Below, one piece after another: positions 47,411 to 58,332 of a stretch of 64,000 nt of DNA (position 1 is its first letter; every line of letters begins with the position of its first letter). The DNA lies in assembly GCF_022808775.1 (NCBI RefSeq), contig NZ_JAKZLA010000003.1:186001-250000 (forward strand), in the 5' to 3' direction. The translations under genes were made by a program, and so were the position numbers. This DNA comes from Geothrix terrae. GTDB lineage: Bacteria > Acidobacteriota > Holophagae > Holophagales > Holophagaceae. The notes beneath the pieces were generated by a model. The model did not search any database and was not told where the DNA came from. It saw nothing but the letters and a program-made list of their open reading frames with translations.

Positions 47411-50400
47411 CTACCAGACCAGCTGGCCGAGCTTGCGGACGTAGACCACCGTTTCGCGGTTCACGCCGGTGGGTCCCCAGTAGTTGAAGTGGTAGGTGAA
47501 CTGCCCGTAGCCGCCCACCATGAGGTTCGGCTTGAGGCGCGCGCGGGTGAGGCTGTTGTTCATGCCGGCCCGCTTCATGCCCCGCAGGGGGGACTTGGGC
47601 ACGCTGTAGGTGCGCTCCGTGGCGTGGTACTGGATGCAGGCGCCGCGCGGGATGCGGGCGCTGACGCAGCAGCGCACCACCACCACGCCGTTGTCGTTGT
47701 GGATCTCCACCCAGTCGTTGTCCTTGAGGCCGATGGAGGCCGCATCCTCCTCGCTGAGCCAGAGGGGATCCTGGCCCCGCGACAGGGTGGTCATGCGCTC
47801 GGTGTCGCCGTAGGTGGAGTGGATGTGCCACTTCCCATGGGGCGTGAGGAAGTTCAGGGCCAGGGTGTTCCCCTCGCGCTTGGAACAGCGCAGGTCGCCG
47901 AGCACCTGGGCCGGCGGCGTGGGCTTGTAGGTGGGCAGGTGCTCGCCGAAGGCCAGGTAGCCCTCGTGGTCCAGGTAGCAGTGCTGGCGGCCCGTGAGCG
48001 TGCGCCAGGGCACCATGCGCTCCACGTTGTAGGTGAAGGCGGAGTAGGGGCGCTTGTCATCCACCAGGCCGGACCAGCAGGGGCTGTTGATGACGCGGCG
48101 GGGCTGGGACAGCAGGTCCTTGAAGGTGCGCCGAACGCCCCGGTAGGGCTCGGCCAGGTCCTTCAGGGGCAGGCCGGTGCGGCCCTCCATGAACTGGTAG
48201 GCGCGGTAGGCCAGCTCGCCATTGGTCTCCGGTGCCAGATGCAGCAGCGCATTGGCCGCGTGGAGGTCCTCCTCCAGGCTAGGCCGCTTCTGGCCGCCGA
48301 CCTCCACGGTGGGGTGGGTCTCCAGCATGCGGTCGTAGATGTCTTCGATGGGGTACTTCACGCCGTGGGCGCCCAGGCCCTGCTCGCGCACCAGGGGGCC
48401 CAGCGAGATGAACTTCTCGTGGACCGTCTTGTAGTCCCGCGTGACCACCTTCAGGCCGGGCATGGTCTTGCCGGGGATGGCCTCGCACTCGCCGGCCATC
48501 CAGTCGCGGATGTGGGGTTGGGCGATCTCCGCGGGGCTGTCGTGGGTGAGGGGCGAGGAGACGAGGTCCTCGATGGGATCCGGAAGGTGCTTGGCGGCCA
48601 GCTCGCTCACCCGCTTGGCCATGTCCTTGAAGATGTCCCAGTCGCTCTTGGATTCCCAGCAGGGCGGCACGGCCGCGGACAGCGGGTTGATGAAGCTGTG
48701 CATGTCCGTGGAGTTGAGGTCGGTCTTCTCGTACCAGGTGGCCGTGGGCAGCACGAGGTCGCTGTAGAGGGCCGAGGTGTCCATGCGGAAGTTGATGTCG
48801 ATGACCAGGTCCATCTTCCCGGTCACGGTGGGCCGCCAGGTCACGTCCTTGAGGGTGCCTTCCGCCACTTCCTCGGCGATGGCATTGCTGTGGGTGCCGA
48901 GGTAGTGCTTGAGGAAGAACTCGTGGCCCTTGGCGCTGGTGCCAATGGCATTGCCGCGCCAGATGAACCACACGCGGGGCCAGTTCTCCTGGGCATCGGG
49001 GTCCTCCACGGAGAATCGGAGATCCTTCTTCTTGAGGCGCTCCACGGTGCTGGCGATGATGGCGGCCTCGTCCCGGGCGCCGGCCTTGCGCGCGTCGGCC
49101 ACCACGGCCATGGGATTCTCGTTGTACTGCGGGTAGAAGGGCAGCCAGCCGCTGCGCACGGCGCGGGTCTGCATGTTCATGCAGTGGCCTTCCACCAATG
49201 AACTGCCGTCGGGCACGGTGTTGTAGGCCTTGAACTCCCGCTCGTAGCGCCACTGGTCCGAGTTGACGTAGTGCCAGCTGGGTCCGTTCTGCAGGCGGTT
49301 CACGGGCACCCAGTCCCGGGCCATGGCGATGGCGGACCAGGAGGCCACGGGCGCCAGCTTCTCCTGGCCCACGTAGTGGGCGAGACCGCCGCCGTTGGTG
49401 CCGATGCAGCCGCAGAAGACCAGGGCATGCTGGGCGGCGCGGTAGATGAGGTTGTTGTGGTACCAGTGGTTGATGCCCGCGCCGATGATGACCGTGCACT
49501 TGCCCCGGGTGAGCTCCGCGGTGCGGGCCCACTCGCGGGCGAAGCGCAGCACGTTCTCCCGCGACAGGCCCGTGATGCGCTCCTGCCAAGCGGGCGTATA
49601 GACGGCGGCCTCGTCGTTGTAATCCTTGGGATAGGCCCCGCCCAGGCCGCGCTCCACGCCGAACTGGGCCATGAGCAGATCGTAGACCGTGGTGACGGTG
49701 GCCTCGGTGCCGTCCGCCAGCTTCACGCGCCGCACGGGCACGCCGCGCAGGCAGATGCTCCCGCCCGCGAAGTCATCGAATTCGACCAATGCCACTGCGG
49801 TGGGACCGCCCGGTCGCTGCGCTCCCTCTGCGTCCCCCCGCGCCCCCGCGCCTTGGTCGGCGGAGCCGCCCGCAGCACCAAGAAACGTCAACGCCGGCGT
49901 GATGGGGCTGTCGTCCTGGCCGTCCTGCAGCAGCAAGTTCCACTGGCCCTGCTTGGTGCCCCAGCGGTGGCCCACGGAGCCCTTGGGCATCTTCGGCGCG
50001 CCGCTGCCCTCGTCCCACATGAGGAACTTCCACTCGCCGTGCTCTTCCTCCGCGTACTTCGAGAGGCGTCCCGCGCGCAGCAGCTGGCCGGGTCGGAACC
50101 CACCCTCGGCTTCCACCAGCTCGACCAGGAACGGCCCGTCCGTGTAGGTCTTCTGGTAGTCCAGGAAGAAGGGCACCTGCTTCTGATGGTGGAACTCCGT
50201 GAGGATCACATGGTTCACCGCCATCCAGAAGGCGCCGTCCTGGCCCTGGTGGACGGGCATCCACTCGTCCGCGTACTTGGCCACCTGGTTGAAGTCGGGG
50301 CTGAAAACCACCATCTTCGTGCCGTTGTGGCGGCTCTCGGCGGCGAAGTGGCAGTCGGGCGTGCGGGTCATGTTCAGGTTCGAGCCCATGACCGCCAGGA

Positions 50401-51112
50401 ACTTGGCGTTGTACCAGTCCGCGCTCTCCTGCACGTCCGTCTGCTCGCCCCACATCTCGGGGCTGCTGGGCGGCAGGTCGCAGTACCAGTCGTAGAAGCT
50501 GAGGTTGGTGCCGCCCATGAGCTGGATGAACCGCGAGCCCGCGGCGTAGCTCAACATGGACATGGCGGGGATGGGGCTGAAGCCCGCGATGCGGTCGGGC
50601 CCGTGGGTCTTGATGGTGTGGATGTTGGCGGCGGCGATGAGCTCGCCCACCTGGTCCCAGGAGGCCCGGCGGAAGCCGCCCTTGCCCCGGGCGCGCTGGT
50701 AGCGCGAGCGCTTGTCGGGGTCGTTCTGGATGCTGGCCCAGGCTGCCACGGGATCCTGGTGCCTGCCCTTGGCCTCCTCCCAGAGGTCCATGAGGGCGCC
50801 CCTCATGTAGGGGAACTTCACCCGCAGGGGACTGTAGAGGTACCAGCTGAAGCTGATGCCGCGCTGACAGCCGCGCGGTTCGTAGGGCGGCACCTTCTCG
50901 TCGAGCAGGGGATAGTCGACGACCTGCATCTCCCAGGTGACGATGCCCTCCTTCACGTAGATGTTCCAGCCGCAGCTCCCCGTGCAGTTCACGCCGTGGG
51001 TGCTGCGCACGACCTTGTCGTGGGCCCAGCGGTTCCGGTAGAACTCCTCCCAGGAGCGGGTCTCGGGATCGACGATGTCGGTGATCCAGTGGCTCTGCTT
51101 GCGCTCGGTCAT
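47411..51112 (-). CDS. narG: Respiratory nitrate reductase alpha subunit, with an in-frame repeat insertion
   Basis: 1233 aa from the ATG giving [15 protein letters not shown], with AAGGA before it; the frame is open further upstream through the intercistronic hairpins, which is not credible coding. FS0 cluster site [11 protein letters not shown]; Mo-ligand Asp in [10 protein letters not shown] (about 207). No Tat signal, so the active site faces the cytoplasm. At about residues 400-437 a low-complexity Gly/Ala-rich stretch ([19 protein letters not shown]) is encoded by a sequence related to the palindrome at 37356. Confidence 0.96.
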   Translation of the reverse strand: MTERKQSHWITDIVDPETRSWEEFYRNRWAHDKVVRSTHGVNCTGSCGWNIYVKEGIVTWEMQVVDYPLLDEKVPPYEPRGCQRGISFSWYLYSPLRVKFPYMRGALMDLWEEAKGRHQDPVAAWASIQNDPDKRSRYQRARGKGGFRRASWDQVGELIAAANIHTIKTHGPDRIAGFSPIPAMSMLSYAAGSRFIQLMGGTNLSFYDWYCDLPPSSPEMWGEQTDVQESADWYNAKFLAVMGSNLNMTRTPDCHFAAESRHNGTKMVVFSPDFNQVAKYADEWMPVHQGQDGAFWMAVNHVILTEFHHQKQVPFFLDYQKTYTDGPFLVELVEAEGGFRPGQLLRAGRLSKYAEEEHGEWKFLMWDEGSGAPKMPKGSVGHRWGTKQGQWNLLLQDGQDDSPITPALTFLGAAGGSADQGAGARGDAEGAQRPGGPTAVALVEFDDFAGGSICLRGVPVRRVKLADGTEATVTTVYDLLMAQFGVERGLGGAYPKDYNDEAAVYTPAWQERITGLSRENVLRFAREWARTAELTRGKCTVIIGAGINHWYHNNLIYRAAQHALVFCGCIGTNGGGLAHYVGQEKLAPVASWSAIAMARDWVPVNRLQNGPSWHYVNSDQWRYEREFKAYNTVPDGSSLVEGHCMNMQTRAVRSGWLPFYPQYNENPMAVVADARKAGARDEAAIIASTVERLKKKDLRFSVEDPDAQENWPRVWFIWRGNAIGTSAKGHEFFLKHYLGTHSNAIAEEVAEGTLKDVTWRPTVTGKMDLVIDINFRMDTSALYSDLVLPTATWYEKTDLNSTDMHSFINPLSAAVPPCWESKSDWDIFKDMAKRVSELAAKHLPDPIEDLVSSPLTHDSPAEIAQPHIRDWMAGECEAIPGKTMPGLKVVTRDYKTVHEKFISLGPLVREQGLGAHGVKYPIEDIYDRMLETHPTVEVGGQKRPSLEEDLHAANALLHLAPETNGELAYRAYQFMEGRTGLPLKDLAEPYRGVRRTFKDLLSQPRRVINSPCWSGLVDDKRPYSAFTYNVERMVPWRTLTGRQHCYLDHEGYLAFGEHLPTYKPTPPAQVLGDLRCSKREGNTLALNFLTPHGKWHIHSTYGDTERMTTLSRGQDPLWLSEEDAASIGLKDNDWVEIHNDNGVVVVRCCVSARIPRGACIQYHATERTYSVPKSPLRGMKRAGMNNSLTRARLKPNLMVGGYGQFTYHFNYWGPTGVNRETVVYVRKLGQLVW
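49821..49842 (-). repeat. REP-like fragment inside narG
   Basis: This 22-nt plus-strand stretch (TCCCTCTGCG, then CCCCCCGCG) matches the right arm of the palindrome at 37434-37455 at 19 of 22 positions. It lies in the middle of the Gly/Ala-rich insert of NarG, whose borders are roughly 49790-49915. The insert keeps frame. Confidence 0.6.
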
Positions 51113-51227
51113 GTTTCGTCCTTCTGGCATCGGGGGCGCAGAAGCCAGGCTGTGCCTGGGTTCTGCGCGGGGGGTTCCGGGGGGGACATCGCGAGCGGAG
51201 CGAGCAGGCGGTCCCCCCCGGATCATG
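51113..51227 (-). promoter_or_regulatory. Two intercistronic hairpins between the diheme cytochrome and narG
   Basis: GCGCAGAA-GCCAGGC/GCCTGGG-TTCTGCGC (51136-51168) and an 11-bp stem CCGGGGGGGAC/GTCCCCCCCGG (51177-51221) fill the only sizeable gap of the unit. They lack T-tracts and may be a processing or partial-termination site setting the ratio of cytochrome to NarG. Confidence 0.6.
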
Positions 51228-52049
51228 TCAACAGCGGGGTTTCAGGTTTTTGCGAAGGCCCCGGAAGCGCCGGCGGCCCAACCGGCCGGCCAGCAGCATG
51301 CCGGAGACGAGGCCCACGACGCCCAGGACAGGGAAGGCCATGTCCGTGGGGGCCGGGGGCTGGGCGGCCAGGCTCTTGATGAAGCTGCCCACCTGGAAGG
51401 CCTCCTCCGCCGTGAGGGGCGTCTTCTGGAACACGCCCTGCATGGTGGGGAAGGCGGGGTTCTCGATGGCCGACACCAAGCCGACGCCCAGCTTCCCGGA
51501 GGCCCCCGTGAGGTCGGGGCCCAGGCGCCCGCCCCCGAAGCCGCCCAGGCCCTGGGCGCTGTGGCAGGACATGCAGGCGGGCGCCCCGGAGGCGAATCGG
51601 GTGAAGCCCATGAAGAGCTGCTGGCCCCGGCGGATGTCCGCAGGGGTGGCGGCCCGGGCGATGGCCGCGGTGCCGAGGGTCTTCCCCGCCGCGGTGTAGT
51701 CGTCGATGAGCTTGACGAGGGCCTGGGCCTCGGCGGCGGTGACACCCAGGTCCGGCATGCGGGTGCCGTTGAACTCCCGGAGGAGCGCGGCGGCCGTGGG
51801 GTCGCCCCCATCCAGCTGAGCGGAGGGCATCTGGATGAACTTGGTGGACCACTCATGGGGCCGGCGCTGGCCCAGTCCCTTGAGGTCGGGGCCCACCTTC
51901 CGGCCCGCGCCGATGGTGTGGCAGCTCATGCAGCTCTTGCGGAACTGGGCCTCGGCGTCCTGAGCGGCCAGGGCTGGAGCCAACATCGGGGCCAGGGCCG
52001 CGAGGACGGCCCAGGCGAGCACCTGTCGTGGCGTGATCCTGGGGAACAC
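51228..52049 (-). CDS. narC: Membrane-anchored diheme cytochrome c heading the nar operon
   Basis: 273 aa from a GTG with GGAGG just upstream. Signal peptide ([21 protein letters not shown]), two cytochrome c domains with CMSCHTIG (about 40) and CMSCHSAQ (about 160), and a C-terminal helix [19 protein letters not shown] with basic tail. In Thermus the nar operon also begins with a c-type cytochrome gene (narC), hence the tentative symbol; sequence kinship to it is not shown. It faces the periplasm, so it can take electrons from alternative complex III or from NarI's outer haem. Confidence 0.8.
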   Translation of the reverse strand: MFPRITPRQVLAWAVLAALAPMLAPALAAQDAEAQFRKSCMSCHTIGAGRKVGPDLKGLGQRRPHEWSTKFIQMPSAQLDGGDPTAAALLREFNGTRMPDLGVTAAEAQALVKLIDDYTAAGKTLGTAAIARAATPADIRRGQQLFMGFTRFASGAPACMSCHSAQGLGGFGGGRLGPDLTGASGKLGVGLVSAIENPAFPTMQGVFQKTPLTAEEAFQVGSFIKSLAAQPPAPTDMAFPVLGVVGLVSGMLLAGRLGRRRFRGLRKNLKPRC

Positions 52050-52387
52050 AACACCTCCTCGGGGGAGCGGCCGGCAAGGGCACGGCACTTTTAGGAATGA
52101 TTGTTCTGAAATTCGGCCAAGTATGACTCCGCCTTCCCGGCCCGCGCAAGGGGGGTCACATCAGAAATAGGTGAATTTTTTGTTTTTATTAATTTATTTA
52201 TTATCAATATTTAATAATACATATCCACATCTGTCGCTATCTTGAGACTCCATCTTCCCCAAGAACGCGGACCAGGGGCATCCTCGGTCGGGGCGATCTC
52301 AAAATCGCAAAATTCAGGCATGGCGCCTTTTCACAGGCGTTTTATATTCAGACTACTAATTCCTTTTAACTCTCCCCCGGAAGGTCC
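52050..52387. other. 338-nt divergent promoter region between the nar-act unit and rrf2
   Basis: Contains a strongly AT-rich segment (about 52165-52225, with TTTTTTGTTTTTATTAATTT), unlike anything nearby. TTTTAGGAATGATT at 52089-52102 lies near the nar-act start, and CTAATTCC at about 52365 near the rrf2 start, possible Rrf2 operators. No perfect Crp/Fnr palindrome is seen; GGGGTCACATCAG (about 52152) is a half site. Confidence 0.5.
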
Positions 52388-52873
52388 ATGAACCATCCCC
52401 AGCCCGGCTGTCCCCACCCGCGCAGCCTCTTCCACGCCCCCACGCGCTACGCGCTGCAGGCCCTCGTGCGGATGCCCGGGGATGGGACCTACCGGCTGGC
52501 CCGGAATCTGGCCACGGAGCTGGGCCTGCCCGGCCCCTTCCTGGCCAAGATCCTCCAGGCCCTCTGCCACGCGGGCCTCCTCGAATCCCTCCGGGGTCCC
52601 ACGGGGGGCTTCCGCCTGACCCGCGCCCCAGAGCACATCACCCTGCGGGAGGTGGTGCTGGCCATGGAGGGGCCGGAGCCCTTCGAGGACTGCCTGCTGG
52701 GCCACGCGGCGGTGGGCGAGGACTGCCACTGCCCCATCCGCCCCGCCTGGGACGTCCTCCAGACGCTTCTCACCCGGGTTCTGGCCCAGACCTCCCTCCG
52801 CGATCTCCAGGCGGCCCGGTCCGCGCCGGTCCAGCCGGAGGATCCGGATCTCTCGGTGGCCGCCCCCGTATAG
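52388..52873 (+). CDS. Rrf2-family regulator with rearranged cysteine motif
   Basis: 161 aa, Rrf2 winged helix (HAPTRYALQALVRM; PGPFLAKILQALCHAGLL; RGPTGGFRL). The cluster loop has Cys102, then Cys113 and Cys115; compared with the three paralogues in this window (spacing C-x6-C-x5-C) the middle Cys is Val and an extra Cys appears two residues before the last. Divergent from the nar-act unit and upstream of narK genes, so it is the obvious local regulator. Confidence 0.88.
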   Translation: MNHPQPGCPHPRSLFHAPTRYALQALVRMPGDGTYRLARNLATELGLPGPFLAKILQALCHAGLLESLRGPTGGFRLTRAPEHITLREVVLAMEGPEPFEDCLLGHAAVGEDCHCPIRPAWDVLQTLLTRVLAQTSLRDLQAARSAPVQPEDPDLSVAAPV

Positions 52874-52885
52874 ATATTCAAGAGC

Positions 52886-52903
52886 ACGTGATCCCCATCA
52901 CGA
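52886..52903. promoter_or_regulatory. Crp/Fnr box before narK1
   Basis: ACGTGA-N6-TCACGA, a symmetric variant of TTGTGA-N6-TCACAA, centred 80 nt before the narK1 ATG. TTTTAGGATATTTAAA at about 52927-52942 lies between box and gene. Confidence 0.55.
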
Positions 52904-52974
52904 TCTCCGGTCCGTCTCTCGATCTATTTTAGGATATTTAAATCTGTTTTATATCCCTCCCCCCGGAGCCCCCC

Positions 52975-54525
52975 ATGTCGGATCGTTCCCGAGCCGCCAC
53001 CGCCCTGGCCATGAGCACCCTGGCCTTCACCCTCTGCTTCGCCGTGTGGACGCTGAACGGCGTCCTCGTCACCTTCCTGGTGGAGAACGGGCTCTTCCGC
53101 TGGGACACGGCCCAGATCGGCTGGCTCATCGGCATCCCCGTGCTCACGGGCTCGGTCATGCGCCTGCCCGTGGGCCTGCTCACGGACCGCTTCGGGGGGC
53201 GGAAGGTCTACACCATCCTGCTCCTGCTGGCCGCGCTGCCCACCTGGCTGCTGGGCAGCGTCCAGAGCTACCGGGGATTCCTGCTCGCCTCGCTCGGCTT
53301 CGGCCTGTCGGGCGCGGCCTTCGCCGTGGGCATCGCCTACTCCAGCGTGTGGTTCAGCAAGGCGCGCCAGGGCACGGCGCTCGGCATCTTTGGCGCGGGC
53401 AACGCGGGCTCGGCCCTCACCAGCATGGGCGCGCCCTTCCTCCTGAAGAAGCTCACGGCGGGCGGCGCGAACCTGGAGGCGTGGCGCATGCTGCCGAAGC
53501 TCTATGCGGTCATCCTGCTGGTCATGGCCGTGGCCTTCTTCCTGCTCACCCACGAAAAGAAGGCGGAGGGCGCGCAGGGCAAGACCTTCGTCCAGATGCT
53601 GGCCCCCCTCCGCCACGTGCGGGTGTGGCGCTTCGGCCTCTACTACTTCCTAGTCTTCGGCTGCTTCGTGGCCCTGGCCCAGTGGCTGATCCCCTACTAT
53701 GTGGGCGTCTACGGCATGAGCCTCGCCATGGCCGGCCTCCTGGCCTCCCTCTTCAGCCTGCCTTCGGGCCTCATCCGCGCCGCGGGGGGCTGGATGTCGG
53801 ACCGCTTCGGCGCCCGGGCCGTGATGTACTGGACCTTCGGCCTCAGCATCTTCGCCTGCGCGGCGCTCATGGTGCCGCGCATGTCCATCGAGAGCCCGGG
53901 GCCTTCGGTGCTGGCCCAGGTGGGCGGTGTCGTGACCGAGGTGGCCCCCGGCCGCATCGTGGTGGGGGACACGGCCTATGCCTTCCGGACGAAGGGGGCG
54001 GAACCGGAGGCGCAGAACGAGCGCCTCCTGGTCCTCCCCCAGAGCCGCTTCTGGCAGACGCCCGCGGTGAAGCTGGGCGACCGTGTGAAGAAGAAGCAGC
54101 TGCTGGCCTCGGGCACCACCCATGTGTTCTTCCAGGCCAACGTGTGGATCTTCACCTTCCTGGTCTTCGTGGTGGGCATCGTGTGGGGCCTCGGCAAAGC
54201 CGCCGTCTACCGCTACATCCCCGACTACTTCCCGGACGAGGTGGGCGTGGTGGGCGGCATCGTGGGCGTCATCGGCGGTCTGGGCGGCTTCGTGGGCCCC
54301 ATCCTCTTCGGCTACCTGCTCAAGGCCACGGGCCTGTGGACCACCATGTGGCTGTTCCTCGCGGCCCTGTCCGTCATCTGCCTGGTCTGGCTGCACACGG
54401 TGGTGCGGCGCCTGACCCGCGAGCAGAATGAGACCCTCTTCACCCGCTTCGAACGCCCCGCGTCCGCTCACGCCCCGGCCCCTGCCCCCGCTTTTGCCGG
54501 CGCCGACGCCGCCGAACCCGCCTGA
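52975..54525 (+). CDS. narK1: NarK-family nitrate/nitrite transporter with an inserted soluble domain
   Basis: 516-aa major-facilitator protein. The nitrate-signature glycines are in GFGLSGAAFAVGIAYSSVW and GIFGAGNAGSA. Between two helices, at about residues 310-385, there is a non-hydrophobic insert (VVTEVAPGRIVVGDTAYAF ... VKLGDRVKKKQLLASG) that looks like a small beta-rich, barrel-sandwich-like fold; classical NarK lacks it. Pro/Ala-rich C-terminus. The second narK starts 21 nt later. Confidence 0.9.
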   Translation: MSDRSRAATALAMSTLAFTLCFAVWTLNGVLVTFLVENGLFRWDTAQIGWLIGIPVLTGSVMRLPVGLLTDRFGGRKVYTILLLLAALPTWLLGSVQSYRGFLLASLGFGLSGAAFAVGIAYSSVWFSKARQGTALGIFGAGNAGSALTSMGAPFLLKKLTAGGANLEAWRMLPKLYAVILLVMAVAFFLLTHEKKAEGAQGKTFVQMLAPLRHVRVWRFGLYYFLVFGCFVALAQWLIPYYVGVYGMSLAMAGLLASLFSLPSGLIRAAGGWMSDRFGARAVMYWTFGLSIFACAALMVPRMSIESPGPSVLAQVGGVVTEVAPGRIVVGDTAYAFRTKGAEPEAQNERLLVLPQSRFWQTPAVKLGDRVKKKQLLASGTTHVFFQANVWIFTFLVFVVGIVWGLGKAAVYRYIPDYFPDEVGVVGGIVGVIGGLGGFVGPILFGYLLKATGLWTTMWLFLAALSVICLVWLHTVVRRLTREQNETLFTRFERPASAHAPAPAPAFAGADAAEPA

Positions 54526-54546
54526 TTCGTTCACTGGAGAGACCCC

Positions 54547-56052
54547 ATGGCCAAGCTCACCGAATGGAAACCTGAGGACGCCCAGACCTGGCGCGCCGGC
54601 GGGAGCCGGGTCGCCTGGCGGAACCTGACCTGCTCCGTGCCCAGCCTGCTCTGCGCGTTCAGCGTCTGGATGTTCTGGAGCATCCTCACCGCCAAGATGA
54701 AGGACGCGGGCTTCCCCTTCACCGATGCCCAGCTCTTCACCATCGTGGGCATCGCAGGGCTGGCGGGGGCGACCCTCCGCATCCCCAGCAGCTTCCTCGT
54801 GGCCCTGGCGGGCGGGCGCAACGTGGTGGGCATCACCACAGCCCTCCTCATCGCGCCGGCCCTGGGCGCCGGCGTCGCCCTGCAGGACCGGAGCACGCCC
54901 TTCGCCACCTTCGCGGCCCTGGCCGTGCTGTCGGGCGTGGGCGGCGGCAACTTCTCGTCCTCCATGTCCAACATCACCGGGTTCTTCCCCAAGCGCCTCG
55001 CGGGCCTGGCCCTGGGCCTCAATGCGGGCATCGGCAACCTGGGGGTGTCCGTGATGCAGTTCCTCGTGCCCGTGGTGATGGCCGGCGCGCTCTTCGGCGG
55101 CCTCGCGGGCGCGCCGCACCTCACCGCCGCCGGGAAGGCCCTCTACATCCAGAACGGCGCCCTGGTCTGGGTGCCCCTGCTGGTGATCTTCACCGCGGCC
55201 TCGTGGTTCGGCATGAACAACCTGCCGGCCCACGACAGCGAACCCACCGGCGCCGCCGTCGGCCGCATCCTGGCCCTCCAGGGCGTGGGCCTCGCCGTCA
55301 GCGGCGTCGGGGCCTGGATCCTCGTGAAGAACCCCGCCCTCCCCCTGGGCCTCCAGCTGGGCCTCGTGCTGCTGGTGGTGGCGCTGTGCCTCGGGGCCAT
55401 GAAGCTCTTCCCCGGCAAGGTGAAGGCCAGCCTCGACCGCCAGTTCGCCATCTTCCGCATGAAGCACAACTGGGTCATGACCGTGCTCTACATCATGACC
55501 TTCGGCAGCTTCATCGGGTACAGCGCCTCCTTCCCCCTGCTCATCAAGATCGTGTTCAAGAAGGACCCCTCGGCCTACGCCTTCCTGGGCCCCCTGCTCG
55601 GCAGCCTCATCCGTCCCGTGGGCGGCTGGCTCTCGGACAAGCTGCGGGGCAGCGTGGTCACCCAGTGGTCCACCGCGATCCAGATCGCCGGCGCCCTCCT
55701 GGTGGCCCACTACGTGAAGGCCGCGGTGGCCGCGCCCGATCCCTCCGTCCACTTCGCGGCCTTCATGGCGAGCTTCATGCTGCTGTTCCTCGGCAGCGGC
55801 ATCGGCAACGGCAGCACCTTCCAGATGGTCCCTTTCATCTTCGAACCCCAGTTCGCCGGGCCCGTTCTGGGCTGGACCGGCGCCGCCGCGGCCTACGGCA
55901 GCTTCATCATCCCCACGGTCTTCAAGAGCCAGATCAAGCCCGGGGCCGTCACCGTGGAGAACGCCCTCTACGGCTTCGCCGCCTTCTACGTGCTGTGCCT
56001 CGCCCTCAACTGGTGGTACTACGTGCGGAAGGATGCCGAGGTGCGCTGCTGA
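54547..56052 (+). CDS. narK2: NarK2-like nitrate/nitrite transporter
   Basis: 501-aa major-facilitator transporter of the NarK/NarU type: TLRIPSSFLVALAGGRNV, the signature GVGGGNFSSSMSNITGFFP and LNAGIGNLGVS, second signature GSGIGNGSTFQMVPFIF. Twelve helices, no inserted domain. Paired NarK1/NarK2 proteins often act as nitrate importer and nitrate/nitrite antiporter; which is which is not decided here. GGAGA ribosome site. Confidence 0.93.
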   Translation: MAKLTEWKPEDAQTWRAGGSRVAWRNLTCSVPSLLCAFSVWMFWSILTAKMKDAGFPFTDAQLFTIVGIAGLAGATLRIPSSFLVALAGGRNVVGITTALLIAPALGAGVALQDRSTPFATFAALAVLSGVGGGNFSSSMSNITGFFPKRLAGLALGLNAGIGNLGVSVMQFLVPVVMAGALFGGLAGAPHLTAAGKALYIQNGALVWVPLLVIFTAASWFGMNNLPAHDSEPTGAAVGRILALQGVGLAVSGVGAWILVKNPALPLGLQLGLVLLVVALCLGAMKLFPGKVKASLDRQFAIFRMKHNWVMTVLYIMTFGSFIGYSASFPLLIKIVFKKDPSAYAFLGPLLGSLIRPVGGWLSDKLRGSVVTQWSTAIQIAGALLVAHYVKAAVAAPDPSVHFAAFMASFMLLFLGSGIGNGSTFQMVPFIFEPQFAGPVLGWTGAAAAYGSFIIPTVFKSQIKPGAVTVENALYGFAAFYVLCLALNWWYYVRKDAEVRC

Positions 56053-56067
56053 GGCCTGCGGCCGCGC

Positions 56068-56421
56068 CTAGAGGGTCCCGTGGTCCCGGGGTTTCCCGTC
56101 GGGGCCCATCTCCTGTGAATCCAGCGCGTCCTTCAAGTAGACGAGGTTCCCCGACAGCCAGAACACCACGCCGATGGCGATGAGGAGCAGGGCCGCCCAG
56201 CCCGAGACGCCCGTGTGGCTCAGCAGGGTGGCCAGGTCCCCGTCCGCCTCCGCGGCGAAGAGGGCCCGGCAGTAGAGGAAGACGCCCACCAGGCTGATGG
56301 CCCAGCCGGAGAGGATCCAGCGGCGGCCGCGCTCGCGGACGCGGGCCACGGCCCGCTGGGATTCCCGGGCGAGGGCCAGGGCATCCGAGGGCTTCAGGGC
56401 ATGGGTGTGTCGGCTGGGCAT
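56068..56421 (-). CDS. Hypothetical two-helix membrane protein, 117 aa
   Basis: N-terminal soluble helix rich in Arg (ARESQRAVARVRERGRRW), two transmembrane segments (ILSGWAISLVGVFLYCRALF; GWAALLLIAIGVVFWLSGNLVYL) and a short tail. Nine nt after the TDT-family gene in the same direction, so co-transcribed with it. No recognised family. Confidence 0.65.
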   Translation of the reverse strand: MPSRHTHALKPSDALALARESQRAVARVRERGRRWILSGWAISLVGVFLYCRALFAAEADGDLATLLSHTGVSGWAALLLIAIGVVFWLSGNLVYLKDALDSQEMGPDGKPRDHGTL

Positions 56422-56430
56422 GGGGGCCTC

Positions 56431-57576
<1,146 letters not shown>

Positions 57577-57699
57577 GGGATTCCTCCGCTCCCCAGCATC
57601 CGGCTCCGAGCAGGGGCGCGGTAGCGGGCCGGGCGGAAGGGCCGTGTCGGTGTCTGTCCTACAACCGCCACGTGCCTGCCTTGCCCGGCGAGGGCGCGC

Positions 57700-58332
57700 C
57701 TACGCCATCAGGCCGTGCCGCAGGGCGTACTGCATGAGTTCGGCGTTGGTGGAGAGCCGCATCTTCTCTAGGATGCGCGCCCGGTAGGTGCTCACGGTCT
57801 TGACGCTCAGGCCCAGCTCCTCCGCGATCTCGCTGGCCGTCTTCGCTGCCGCGATGAGCCGCAGCACCTCGAACTCGCGGGGACTGAGCCGCTCGTGGGG
57901 CGCGCCCTCCCGGTCCATTGAGACATGGGCCGCCAGGGCCTCCGCCAGGGAGGTGCCGATGTACCGCCGGCCGCCGAGCACCGTGCGGACCGCCTGGATC
58001 AGTTCCTCCGGGGCCCGCTCCTTGGTGAGGTAGGCCGAGGCACCTGCCTTCAGGGCGCGGATGGCGAACTGCTGCTCCCCGAACATGGAGAGCACCACGA
58101 TCGGGAGGGAGGGCTGCAGGGCCTTGAGGTCCGGGAGGATGTCCAGGCCGCTCCGCCCGGGCATGGAGATGTCCAGGATCAGCAGATCCCAGGCCCCGTC
58201 CGGCAGGGCGGCCAGCGCCTCCTCCGCGGTGCCCGCCTCGCCCACGTGCACGCCGGGGAGGGCCTCCTCCAGGATGCGCCGCAGGCCCGACCGCAGCAGG
58301 GCATGATCATCCGCCAGCAGGATGCGCCACAT
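57700..58332 (-). CDS. NarL/FixJ-type response regulator
   Basis: 210 aa from the ATG giving MWRILLADDHALLRSGL. Receiver domain with Asp8-Asp9, phospho-acceptor Asp54 (LLILDISMPG) and a conserved Lys in SAYLTKERAP; LuxR-type helix-turn-helix at about 145-205 (LSPREFEVLRLIAAAKTASEIAEEL, shown in part: SVKTVSTYRARI). It overlaps its kinase gene by 26 nt. Probable nitrate/nitrite response, by position next to narK and the nar-act unit. Confidence 0.92.
   Translation of the reverse strand: MWRILLADDHALLRSGLRRILEEALPGVHVGEAGTAEEALAALPDGAWDLLILDISMPGRSGLDILPDLKALQPSLPIVVLSMFGEQQFAIRALKAGASAYLTKERAPEELIQAVRTVLGGRRYIGTSLAEALAAHVSMDREGAPHERLSPREFEVLRLIAAAKTASEIAEELGLSVKTVSTYRARILEKMRLSTNAELMQYALRHGLMA

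Noticed and set aside
51113-51226. narG N-terminal extension to 51226
   Set aside because: It would translate two intercistronic hairpins; the ATG at 51112 has a ribosome site and matches canonical NarG.
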